Program-made: the position numbers and the translations under genes | Shown here: positions 17,904-25,631 of the stretch, piece by piece | Position numbering within the stretch: the stretch's first letter is position 1 | Layout of the letters: each line of letters starts with the position of its first letter | The notes under the pieces: model-generated | Told to the model about the DNA's origin: nothing | Databases searched by the model: none | Seen by the model: only the letters and a program-made list of their open reading frames with translations | Assembly (NCBI GenBank): GCA_021773015.1 | Contig: JAJFKW010000001.1 | Coordinates: 868,001-932,000 of the forward strand | Length of the DNA: 64,000 bases | Direction of reading: 5' to 3' | Source of the DNA: Woeseia sp. | GTDB taxonomy: Bacteria; Pseudomonadota; Gammaproteobacteria; Steroidobacterales; Woeseiaceae

Positions 17904-18026
17904 AGGATGGCTCTCAGCATTTGGCAGACTTCTATACTGTCAAATCGGTAGCAGAATATGCTGCTCTTTTTTCATTTATTGCATGTTATTCTCTGGCAAT
18001 CTCAATATTTACTAGATATTTACACT
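17904..18026. promoter_or_regulatory. Divergent putA / Lrp-type regulator control region
   Basis: 123 bases separate the divergent starts of putA and the Lrp-type regulator. The region is AT-rich on the regulator side. An imperfect dyad, AGCAG-N6-CTGCT, lies at 17950-17965 and could be a regulator site, since Lrp/AsnC proteins often act on such shared regions. The assignment is inference; no consensus is specific enough to confirm it. Confidence 0.4.
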
Positions 18027-18494
18027 ATGAAACAGCTTGATCGAATTGACCGAAAAATACTGCAAACATTACAAAACGACGGGCGCATTTCGAACGTCGA
18101 TCTCGCGAAAGCAGTACACCTGAGCGCTACACCTTGCCTGGAACGGGTCCGTAGGCTGGAAAAAGACGGCTATATCGAAGGTTATCAAGCAAGGCTGAAT
18201 CCAAAACTACTCAATCAAGCATTCACGGCATTCGTCACCGTCGACCTTGACCGCACAACTACCGATGTCTTTACCGAGTTTGCGAAACAGGTGCGCGCGC
18301 TCTCGGAAATTTCAGAATGCCATATGGTCGGCGGCGGCTTCGACTATTTGCTTAAGGTACGGACTGCCGATATGGAGTCTTTTCGCCAGTTTCTTGGCGA
18401 GCGTTTATCGACCCTGCCGCTGGTCTCGCAGACTCGTACCTACTTCGTTATCGAGGAAATTTTGTCGACTACGTGCCTTGATCTGCATGACTAG
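18027..18494 (+). CDS. Lrp/AsnC family transcriptional regulator (PutR-like)
   Basis: 155 residues from ATG 18027; the frame runs upstream to 17958 but the extra residues are hydrophobic and lie outside the family alignment. The N-terminal helix-turn-helix is 'LDRIDRKILQTLQNDGRIS...ATPCLERVRRLEKDG' and the C-terminal part is the RAM/AsnC ligand-binding domain (about 65-150). Divergent placement from putA is the arrangement seen for PutR in other proteobacteria, where a Lrp-type protein activates putA in response to proline. That specific role is inferred from context. Confidence 0.88.
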   Translation: MKQLDRIDRKILQTLQNDGRISNVDLAKAVHLSATPCLERVRRLEKDGYIEGYQARLNPKLLNQAFTAFVTVDLDRTTTDVFTEFAKQVRALSEISECHMVGGGFDYLLKVRTADMESFRQFLGERLSTLPLVSQTRTYFVIEEILSTTCLDLHD

Positions 18495-18527
18495 CAGAAT
18501 GAAGCAAACACTTAGCACGACACGCAA

Positions 18528-18554
18528 ACGGCCTGACCAAGTCGATCAGGCCGT
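18528..18554. terminator. Hairpin between convergent genes, possible terminator
   Basis: A perfect 9-base inverted repeat, ACGGCCTGA with TCAGGCCGT, encloses a 9-base loop between the convergent lrp-type and GST genes. No long T-run follows on either strand (only TTT on the minus strand), so it is either a weak intrinsic terminator or a 3' end stabiliser. Confidence 0.5.
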
Positions 18555-18604
18555 GGAGCGTTATGCGCATCCAATGTGAGTCACACTCAACTACGCCGAT
18601 TCTA

Positions 18605-19210
18605 TCAACTAGGCAGAGATTTTTTGAAGCCGGGAATTTCACAAACACGACCGTACCACGCCTTGATCGAGTTATCGTCAGGCACAGCGTCTGCAAGTTG
18701 CAATTGTGAAATATTAGAAGCCACCGATAAATCAGCAATTGTCGGTGTATCGCCACACAAGAAATCGTTGTCGCGTAGTGCTGCGCTAAGTATCTTCGTC
18801 AATTCGCGCATGCGTTCCTTGCCGTTTTCTATCGCCGATGCATCTGCATCGTCACCAAGAAACACGCTGTTTAGTACAATATCAATCACGGGTTGCGACA
18901 GACGTGATTGATTCCAGTCTAACCACTGGTCAACAACAGCGGCGTCTGATGCATCTGCCGGATACCACTTTCTAAGATTATGTTTTCCGCACAAATAACG
19001 CAGAATGGCGTTTGATTCATGTAGTTTCAAACTTCCGTCAATCAGTGTTGGCACCTGGTGATTTGGATTAATACTCATAAAGGCCTCGGACATGTGTTCA
19101 CCGTTGTCCAGCGAAACGTGAACGGGTTTGTACGGAATTCCTGCTTCTTCCAATAGCGAAGTAACGCGGCGCACGTGCTGGGAGTAAGGGTGGTGGTATA
19201 ACGTAAGCAT
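18605..19210 (-). CDS. Glutathione S-transferase
   Basis: 201 residues with a thioredoxin-like N-terminal domain (about 1-80) and an all-helical C-terminal domain. 'YHHPYSQHVRRV' holds the active-site region, 'NHQVPTLIDG' contains the cis-Pro, and 'LHESNAILRYLC' is the glutathione-binding Glu-Ser motif. It should conjugate or reduce with glutathione in the cytoplasm; the substrate is unknown, possibly an electrophile. The ATG has GGAG at 7 bases. It is divergent from a WYL regulator, with a repeat operator between them, so that regulator probably controls it. Confidence 0.88.
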   Translation of the reverse strand: MLTLYHHPYSQHVRRVTSLLEEAGIPYKPVHVSLDNGEHMSEAFMSINPNHQVPTLIDGSLKLHESNAILRYLCGKHNLRKWYPADASDAAVVDQWLDWNQSRLSQPVIDIVLNSVFLGDDADASAIENGKERMRELTKILSAALRDNDFLCGDTPTIADLSVASNISQLQLADAVPDDNSIKAWYGRVCEIPGFKKSLPS

Positions 19211-19252
19211 TTTTATTCTCCATGATTTGAAAGCAGAATGATTTCACAGGCA

Positions 19253-19285
19253 TACTGACAGCGTGATGTCAGTAGTATGTCAGTA
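19253..19285. promoter_or_regulatory. Repeat operator between GST and WYL regulator
   Basis: TACTGACA (19253-19260) and TGTCAGTA (19267-19274) form a perfect 8-base inverted repeat with a 6-base spacer. A second direct copy of TGTCAGTA lies at 19278-19285, exactly 11 bases, or one helical turn, after the first. Such spacing fits cooperative binding on one DNA face. The likely binder is the adjacent WYL-type regulator. Confidence 0.65.
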
Positions 19286-19320
19286 AGCTCGTAGCAACCG
19301 AGCAAATAAGGAGAAACGAA

Positions 19321-19998
19321 TTGCGCAGAGCAGATCGTCTATTTCGAATCGTCGAGTATCTAAAAGCACGCCAACAGGCGGTCACCGCGGACCGTCTAGC
19401 CGATGAATTGGAAGTCAGCGCTCGAACTATCTATCGCGATATCGCCGACCTTACTTCTTCAAATGTTCCTATCGTCGGGGAAGCAGGTGTCGGTTACACG
19501 CTAGATCGCCATTACACGGTGCGACCGCTAATTTTCGATCTAGAGGAGTTGGACGCACTTGCATTGGGCGCGCAAATGGTCGATAGCTGGGGCGACCGTG
19601 AAATAGCAAGATCCGCACGTCGTGCAATCGACAAAATTACGGCAATTCTGCCTGATACTCTACGCACTGAAATTCTACAGACAGCATTGTTTTCACCACC
19701 TAGTCAGGCAAAGGTCCCAATATCTATCGACTTTTCCGCTCTCCGCCGTGCAATTCGCACACACAACAAGGTTCAGTTTCACTATCGGGCACTAAACAAC
19801 AAAAAGACGCAGCGAATCGTTCGGCCATTGTGCTTGGCCTTTTTCGGACCGGTGTGGTTATTCGCGGGCTGGTGCGAGTCGAGAAATGACTTCAGGAATT
19901 TTCGTCTTGACAGGATGAGTCGTCTAAGAATTACGGATCAGACGTTCATTGATGAAGCCGGTAAGCGGCTGATCGACTACAAGAGAAGGCAAGCCTAA
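19321..19998 (+). CDS. HTH-WYL (YafY-type) transcriptional regulator
   Basis: 225 residues starting at TTG 19321, chosen because AAGGAG ends 7 bases before it and the protein begins as the family does ('RRADRLFRIVEYLKAR'). The N-terminal HTH_11 domain (about 1-60, 'TADRLADELEVSARTIYRDI') is followed by a WYL-type sensor domain ('VWLFAGWCESRNDFRNFRLDRM'). YafY-type proteins often sit beside GST or glyoxalase genes and regulate them. Here the gene is divergent from a GST with a strong operator between. The ligand is unknown. Confidence 0.88.
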   Translation: MRRADRLFRIVEYLKARQQAVTADRLADELEVSARTIYRDIADLTSSNVPIVGEAGVGYTLDRHYTVRPLIFDLEELDALALGAQMVDSWGDREIARSARRAIDKITAILPDTLRTEILQTALFSPPSQAKVPISIDFSALRRAIRTHNKVQFHYRALNNKKTQRIVRPLCLAFFGPVWLFAGWCESRNDFRNFRLDRMSRLRITDQTFIDEAGKRLIDYKRRQA

Positions 19999-20061
19999 TC
20001 CCGAAACCCATGCACGCCAATACCACGCAACAAGTTGTTCAATTTCTTGATTTGCACTGCA

Positions 20062-22347
20062 TCAAAGACTTAATCTCACGCCTAAGCCGACGGTTTGATC
20101 TCTATTTCCGCGCGCGCCGTATGGTTGTCGTCCGACAATCGCTTCTTCCGATGTCAGGTTATTGACACGACCATAAAATGTAACGTGCTCACTCATTCTA
20201 TAGTTTGCTGTCAGGTCCACTACCGTTGAGCTGTCGGTAGACTCAAATTCGCCGCATGCCGCGACAACACAAACCGCATCGGCATAGTTGACGTTAACGT
20301 AAGCTGACCATGCTTCCTTTTCAAATCCAAGCGACACCAAAAACTGATTTTCGGGGATGTAGGGCAAAGGATCGCCAGCAGATACATCACCAAAGAACGC
20401 CGTGTCCGCGACATCGCTATCGAATTCACCATCTAGATAGGTGTAGCTAACCACTAGCGGCATTGCGAAACTATCACTTGGTGACAGGTCATAGTCAATC
20501 ATGAGCTCAAGCCCTGCAATACTTGCAGCATCGCCGTTGAAGGCATCGCCAATTTCGCAATCAGTACCCGACGAAGCTGTACACTCACCTAACAAATTGT
20601 CGTAGTCCGTAAAGAACAATGCCGAGTCGACAAACAATCGGCCACCCGAATAACGAAATCCGAGTTCATAGTTGATGCTTTCTTCTTCATCGACGTCCTG
20701 CGAATTGCTAGGCGCAGTAAATCCGCGGTGAACGCCCCCATACAACGTGAATGAATCGTTGAAATAATATAAAGCACCTAATCCGGGGATGAACACCTGT
20801 GTCGAATTCGATCGCGAATCTCGAATATTGGAATTATCTCGACTACTCGGGTCTAGCGCACGTCCCGGTCGAGTTTCCCAGCGCGTCCGCGATTGATCGA
20901 TATCCTCATAACGCAACCCCGGCGTGAGCACCAGGTTGCCGACGCTGATACGATCATAAATAAAGGCGGAGATTGCTTCTGCCTCTTGAAGTCGGTTTCC
21001 TGCATTACCGAGCATCCCAAGATCATCTAGCACCAATTCGCCATTCTGTAGGCTGTACGTACTATTTCTTTGTAGACGATCCTCCTCGTCTTCGTGAAAG
21101 CGCACGCCAAATTCCAATTCGTGCTCAATATCGCCGATCGCCGTTTGCCAATTCAACCCAAGTTGAACGCCTCTCGAATAATATTCGCGAGCGTTGCTTC
21201 TCACTTGAATCGCGCCAGTTGCCGTATCACCGCCGTCAAGGATAGCTTGCGCCTGAGTTGCATCCAGGGCGCCGACGCTTTCTCCCCGATTGACCGCTTG
21301 AATGACGTTAAACCAACTCGTCCGGTCAAAATCATCCGCAGATAAGCTCCCATCAGCATCAAGACCCTCAGTCTTGAACCAGTCACGCTCATGATTATTA
21401 GAATATCCGGTAACGCTCAACTTTAGGTTATGTTCGAATTTTGCGGAGTAGCGAACGATTACTTGATCGTGCTCAGTCTCTATATTATCCAACTGTGAGG
21501 CAGCGTAACGCCGATAAGGCGATGCACTAAAATCAGCATCCGTAAGTCCGAGATAGCTTTGTTCCGAGTTCTCCTTCGCATACTGAAACTTGAAATCAAG
21601 CTGTTGGTAGATTTTTGCATCACGATCGCTGTTGATACGAAATTTAAACATCCAATCGTCTTTATTGAGGCCCGTATCACCACTTACAATGTCGATATCT
21701 TGATAGCCATCGCTATCCCAAAAATGCCCCTCTGCCAGCCAGGCGAAATTTTCCGTACTATCACCGTACAGTCCGTGGATGCGACTCGTGGCATCGGCGC
21801 CAAATTCAATATTGGCCAAACCAGTTAGTTCATTGGGCAAGTCGGTTGACATGAAATTCATCGCACCGCCAACGGTGTACGGCCCCTGCTTGATCGACGA
21901 GGAACCTTTCAGCACCTCGACCTGCTGCATTCGACCGACGGTAGGGAAATAATACGCCGACGGCGCAGAATACGGCGCAGGCGCAATCAGGACGTTGTCT
22001 TCTAACAGAGTGATTCGTCCGCTACGCTCGGTTGCAGTACCACGGATACTCAGATTTGGCCGCAATCCGTAACCATCTTCCACCTGCACAGACACGCCTG
22101 GCACCTCACGGACAATCCGTTGGATATCAGCATAGTTAAACTGTTCAAGCTTACTGGACGTAATGACATGAGCAGAGCCGGCAGTATTCAATAAATCATC
22201 ACGGTCACCCACAATGACGATTTCATCCAAGGAACGGTCTTCGCCCGTCGTTGTTTTATCTGCGTAGACACTCGGTGTTGCTGTTATCGATAGCAACGTA
22301 ACAATCGAGAGTTTGGTGCCGAAGCGACTGACCGAGCGGAGTAGCAT
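20062..22347 (-). CDS. TonB-dependent outer-membrane receptor (FecA-like, likely iron)
   Basis: 761 residues from ATG 22347; the longer frame begins at TTG 22377 almost touching the Fur box and is rejected. A signal peptide ends near 'TPSVYA'. The plug domain (about 45-160) shows 'VPGVSVQVEDGYGLRPNLSI' and 'VEVLKGSSSIKQGP', and the 22-stranded barrel ends in 'TVGLGVRLSL' with a C-terminal hydrophobic residue of the porin type. The plug resembles FecA and related siderophore receptors. A Fur-like box lies 32 bases upstream, so uptake of a ferric chelate is likely. No periplasmic binding protein or ABC transporter is adjacent. Confidence 0.9.
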   Translation of the reverse strand: MLLRSVSRFGTKLSIVTLLSITATPSVYADKTTTGEDRSLDEIVIVGDRDDLLNTAGSAHVITSSKLEQFNYADIQRIVREVPGVSVQVEDGYGLRPNLSIRGTATERSGRITLLEDNVLIAPAPYSAPSAYYFPTVGRMQQVEVLKGSSSIKQGPYTVGGAMNFMSTDLPNELTGLANIEFGADATSRIHGLYGDSTENFAWLAEGHFWDSDGYQDIDIVSGDTGLNKDDWMFKFRINSDRDAKIYQQLDFKFQYAKENSEQSYLGLTDADFSASPYRRYAASQLDNIETEHDQVIVRYSAKFEHNLKLSVTGYSNNHERDWFKTEGLDADGSLSADDFDRTSWFNVIQAVNRGESVGALDATQAQAILDGGDTATGAIQVRSNAREYYSRGVQLGLNWQTAIGDIEHELEFGVRFHEDEEDRLQRNSTYSLQNGELVLDDLGMLGNAGNRLQEAEAISAFIYDRISVGNLVLTPGLRYEDIDQSRTRWETRPGRALDPSSRDNSNIRDSRSNSTQVFIPGLGALYYFNDSFTLYGGVHRGFTAPSNSQDVDEEESINYELGFRYSGGRLFVDSALFFTDYDNLLGECTASSGTDCEIGDAFNGDAASIAGLELMIDYDLSPSDSFAMPLVVSYTYLDGEFDSDVADTAFFGDVSAGDPLPYIPENQFLVSLGFEKEAWSAYVNVNYADAVCVVAACGEFESTDSSTVVDLTANYRMSEHVTFYGRVNNLTSEEAIVGRQPYGARGNRDQTVGLGVRLSL

Positions 22348-22378
22348 TAGCGTGAATTCCGTTAATCTAAACAACAAT

Positions 22379-22397
22379 GTAAACGATAATCATTCTT
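22379..22397. promoter_or_regulatory. Putative Fur box upstream of the TonB receptor
   Basis: The 19 bases match the classical Fur consensus at 14 positions by my count, including an unbroken ten-base GATAATCATT. They lie 32 bases before the receptor ATG, where a repressor would cover the promoter. This predicts induction under iron limitation. Confidence 0.65.
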
Positions 22398-22724
22398 ATT
22401 TGCGTCTGTGTCAACCGTTTTCACTAGGTTTTGCGGTCGATTTTGCAGATTATGGCCAATAGTTCATGCTTCTTGCGATCGAGATACACCCAAATACAAC
22501 AGTGGTCCATTCGTTACCGCGGTCGCAACAATGTCCGTTTGCGACCCTCAAAGCGCCGATTTCAACAGCAGAAGAACGTCGTCAGTCTGCTGACCGTCAG
22601 ATTTTGATAGGATTGATACGTAGGCACCGAACTCCGACGTTAGTTACCAAGAGAACAATCCTTAAATAAAACAATATTCAGCTAGCGCACAGCCGGACAA
22701 TCCGAACGAGGACAAAATCCAGCA
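22398..22724. other. Intergenic region before the radical SAM gene
   Basis: About 330 bases between the divergent TonB receptor and radical SAM genes. It should hold the radical SAM gene promoter. I see no RNA element, repeat or credible small gene; short frames on the plus strand lack ribosome sites and family features. Confidence 0.4.
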
Positions 22725-24215
22725 ATGAAAGTCTCATTCGTTAAAGCACCGATCGGCGGCATCATCGGCTTGGAGATCATTACTTTTGTCGAGCCACTTG
22801 GACTGGAGTGCGTGGCCGCCAGCATTTTGCAACACGGCCACGATTGCCAGATTATCGATATGCGAATCGATGGCATCGAAAACGGGTCCACCAAGGTCGT
22901 TAAATTTGAACCTGAAATCATCGGGATTCAAGTCAACTTCACGACCGAACGCTACCGTGCCCTGCGTGTAATTCAAAAGCTTCGTCAACGAGTCCCCCAG
23001 GCAACCATCGTGGTGGGCGGGCACGACGCATCCCGTGACCCGAAATGGTTCATAAGGCCTGGCATCGATATTATTGTGGTTGGCGACGGAGAAGAGGTCA
23101 TGCCAGACCTCGTTCATGCACTCGATAAGGGCCTTGATCTTAAGAAAGTTGCGGGACTGGTCATCAATCAAGAATCCTCGCCGGTGTATACACCGCCGGC
23201 GACTGGCAGACGCAAATTAGACGATTTACCCCTACCCGCACGCGACCTCATTGCCGATTATGCGAGCGAGTACTACATCAATTTCCGGCGCCCGCTATCG
23301 CTAATGGAGACTGCACGTGGTTGTCCGTTCAAGTGCAATTTCTGCTCGGTGTGGAAGTTTCACGAAAGCTCGTTTCGAGAAAAGTCTCCGGATCGAGTCA
23401 TCGAAGAACTTGCGCAGATTCAATCGCCAAACATATTCGTAACTGACGATATTTTTTGGCTGAACGTAAAACGTGGTCGTGCACTAGCGAGTGCAATAAA
23501 AGCTTCCGGCATCAAAAAGCACTTCACTATTCAAACGCGCTCCGACATTATTTGTAAATTTAGCCACTTGATCGACATGTGGAAGGAATGCGGCGAGCTG
23601 AGTATATTCTTAGGACTCGAAAAAGTTGATGACGCCGGACTCAAATCTGTCAACAAACACAACGTTGCCGCGAAGAATGATCTTGCACTGGAAATTCTGC
23701 GCGACAAGGGTGTCGGGTATACGCCTAATTTCATTGTCGACCCTGACTGGGAGATAGAAGATTTCAATAAGTTGAAGCGTTGGATCGAACAAAAAGGCGC
23801 GTACAACAGCGGGTTTTCTGTGCTAACGCCATTACCAGGGACGGACTTGTGGGACGAAGTGCAAGATCAAGTCAATACGGAAGACTGGGAATTGTTTGAC
23901 ATCGTTCACGCGGTGTTGCCAACCAAAATGTCACTGCAGCAGTTTTACCAGGAATATGCGAACCTCTGGAAACATACGTTAGATATCCGCTTTCGCGAAA
24001 GAGGTCGTCTAACGGCCTACGTCGGCATGCTCGCGGCGTTTGCAACTGGCAAAGTTTCGCTGCGCGCGATTCGTCGTGGTATGCGATTGGGTATGGCCAA
24101 CATGTTAAGTAATCCGGATACTTTCCTAAAAGCACATCATGAAAGCGACCAACGTCTTAGCGACGCTAAATCGTTGTTGGCCCCGGGCGGTTTAACCACG
24201 CCTGGCGTGCACTAG
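22725..24215 (+). CDS. B12-binding radical SAM enzyme, HpnR-like
   Basis: 496 residues. An N-terminal cobalamin-binding Rossmann-like domain (about 1-150, 'FVEPLGLECVAASILQHGHD', 'VVGGHDAS', 'GDGEEVMPDL') precedes a radical SAM barrel (about 185-400) whose 4Fe-4S cluster motif is 'ARGCPFKCNFCSVW'. The C-terminal part contains 'WELFDIVHAVLPTKMSL'. The combination of 'EPLGLE' early and 'FDIxHAVLPTK' late recalls HpnR, the hopanoid C-3 methylase, although residues 430-496 look divergent. No other hopanoid gene is in the window. It could be a methylase of another lipid or a different member of the class. Confidence 0.8.
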   Translation: MKVSFVKAPIGGIIGLEIITFVEPLGLECVAASILQHGHDCQIIDMRIDGIENGSTKVVKFEPEIIGIQVNFTTERYRALRVIQKLRQRVPQATIVVGGHDASRDPKWFIRPGIDIIVVGDGEEVMPDLVHALDKGLDLKKVAGLVINQESSPVYTPPATGRRKLDDLPLPARDLIADYASEYYINFRRPLSLMETARGCPFKCNFCSVWKFHESSFREKSPDRVIEELAQIQSPNIFVTDDIFWLNVKRGRALASAIKASGIKKHFTIQTRSDIICKFSHLIDMWKECGELSIFLGLEKVDDAGLKSVNKHNVAAKNDLALEILRDKGVGYTPNFIVDPDWEIEDFNKLKRWIEQKGAYNSGFSVLTPLPGTDLWDEVQDQVNTEDWELFDIVHAVLPTKMSLQQFYQEYANLWKHTLDIRFRERGRLTAYVGMLAAFATGKVSLRAIRRGMRLGMANMLSNPDTFLKAHHESDQRLSDAKSLLAPGGLTTPGVH

Positions 24216-24283
24216 CACCATACTTGCCATTGCTAGGGCCGACTGTCTGGAAAAAAAAGGTAACGCGGTGCATCTATGGCGGG

Positions 24284-25420
24284 CTACTTGGGTTTTTTCC
24301 AACTATCCGCAAATTCTAGCGCCGCCGCCCCTGAAGTGCCCAGCACCTTGTCGCCTCTTGCCGGTGTACCATTCATCGAAAGTGGCCGCGCAATGGAAAA
24401 TTTTTCTTGGACTTGAGTGACCTCAATTTCGCCTATCGTCGTCATGCTTCCGCCCAGTGAAATACCCGTCTCGGGGTCGATTAATTCCTCACCCTTTTTC
24501 GCCACTTGCAGTCGATCGCCGACGGCCACAGTGTTTTGACCCATATTCGTCCAAATCTGTGTCGCCTCCGCTTTGACGATTGAGCCCTCCGGTGGCTTCG
24601 ACCCAATCTCCTTCACGAGTTCAAACACGCCCTGGTTTATGCCGGCGATTACCGCCTGACCGATGGGTGTTTTGCTGTAGCCGGACATGAAACCGCCCAA
24701 CGCTAAATCGCTGCCGATACCAACACCACCAAATGCCAGATTGGTCTCCTTAATAATGGCCTCGATTTGTTTAGTAAATGTAATTTCGCTGGTCTCAGCG
24801 TCGATCAATCGAATATTCAGTCCAACACGCCCTTTGCTGCTACCGCCAGAAATGCCGCCCAACAAAGGAACCTTTTTTCGCAACAGGCCGCCAACGCCAC
24901 CGCTCTTTCCCGACGTGTTTGCTTCGTAATCGGTCACAACAACCTGTACCAAATACTCGGCACCGAGAACATTGCCTGTTTTCGCTCCGGATGGCGTGGC
25001 CACACGGCCCGAAGCCGCCAGATCCTGCTCATCCAAAACGCTACTCAATTCCGTTCTCTCGACTAGCCGGAAGCGATTCGTCTGCGACAGCGAATCGATA
25101 ACGATCGCCTCTATACCATTTACTGGAACACCAGAATCTGACGACGAAAAGTCAACGTTGCCCATTGTGCTCGATATCGTGAAGGAGTCCGCGCTACTAT
25201 TGTTGTCGACCTGCAATACGCCAAGACGCGCTTTGCGACCCTTATAATCTCCCCATTCAATATTTAATAAATACTTTGTTTCGACCGTGTCCACACGTTC
25301 CGGCAACGGCGATTTACTCTTCTTACCCAATGAGTAGGCAACGTAGTCAGCCTGCGCAAATGGCGCTAAAGCGATTGCGAGAATGATTATCGATACATTG
25401 GAAAAGCGTTTGATATTCAA
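24284..25420 (-). CDS. CsgG family secretion/assembly protein
   Basis: 378 residues from TTG 25420. I chose it because AGGGGA lies 6 bases upstream and it exposes a clean signal peptide ending 'ALAPFAQA'; the in-frame start at 25537 would bury this. The CsgG-like region (about 50-260) includes 'RFRLVERTELSSVLDEQDLA', 'VLGAEYLVQVVVTDYE' and 'GRVGLNIRLIDAETSEI'. No lipobox Cys is at the cleavage site, unlike curli CsgG, and about 100 extra residues follow. The family also includes uncharacterised periplasmic or outer-membrane proteins. No curli subunit genes are nearby, so a curli role is not supported. Confidence 0.8.
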   Translation of the reverse strand: MNIKRFSNVSIIILAIALAPFAQADYVAYSLGKKSKSPLPERVDTVETKYLLNIEWGDYKGRKARLGVLQVDNNSSADSFTISSTMGNVDFSSSDSGVPVNGIEAIVIDSLSQTNRFRLVERTELSSVLDEQDLAASGRVATPSGAKTGNVLGAEYLVQVVVTDYEANTSGKSGGVGGLLRKKVPLLGGISGGSSKGRVGLNIRLIDAETSEITFTKQIEAIIKETNLAFGGVGIGSDLALGGFMSGYSKTPIGQAVIAGINQGVFELVKEIGSKPPEGSIVKAEATQIWTNMGQNTVAVGDRLQVAKKGEELIDPETGISLGGSMTTIGEIEVTQVQEKFSIARPLSMNGTPARGDKVLGTSGAAALEFADSWKKPK

Positions 25421-25631
25421 AGAAATTCCCCTATTATTTTTTTCATCGAATTCGGACAGCCATTCGACAGATGGCTTGCGATTGTGTCCGTAATACTGAT
25501 TATTGCACAGCTTCCTCTGTTGACAGAAATCAAACAAGCTTCATTGATTGCAATGTGCTGATCGAAACTTGCGGGTCCAGTACGGAGCAAGCTAGAGTGC
25601 CTGCCTCTTTGTATGCGAAAGTACATTTCAA

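Noticed and set aside
24251-24258. Run of eight A between the convergent radical SAM and CsgG-like genes
   Set aside because: I could not find a stable stem before the matching T-run on the minus strand, so no terminator was called.
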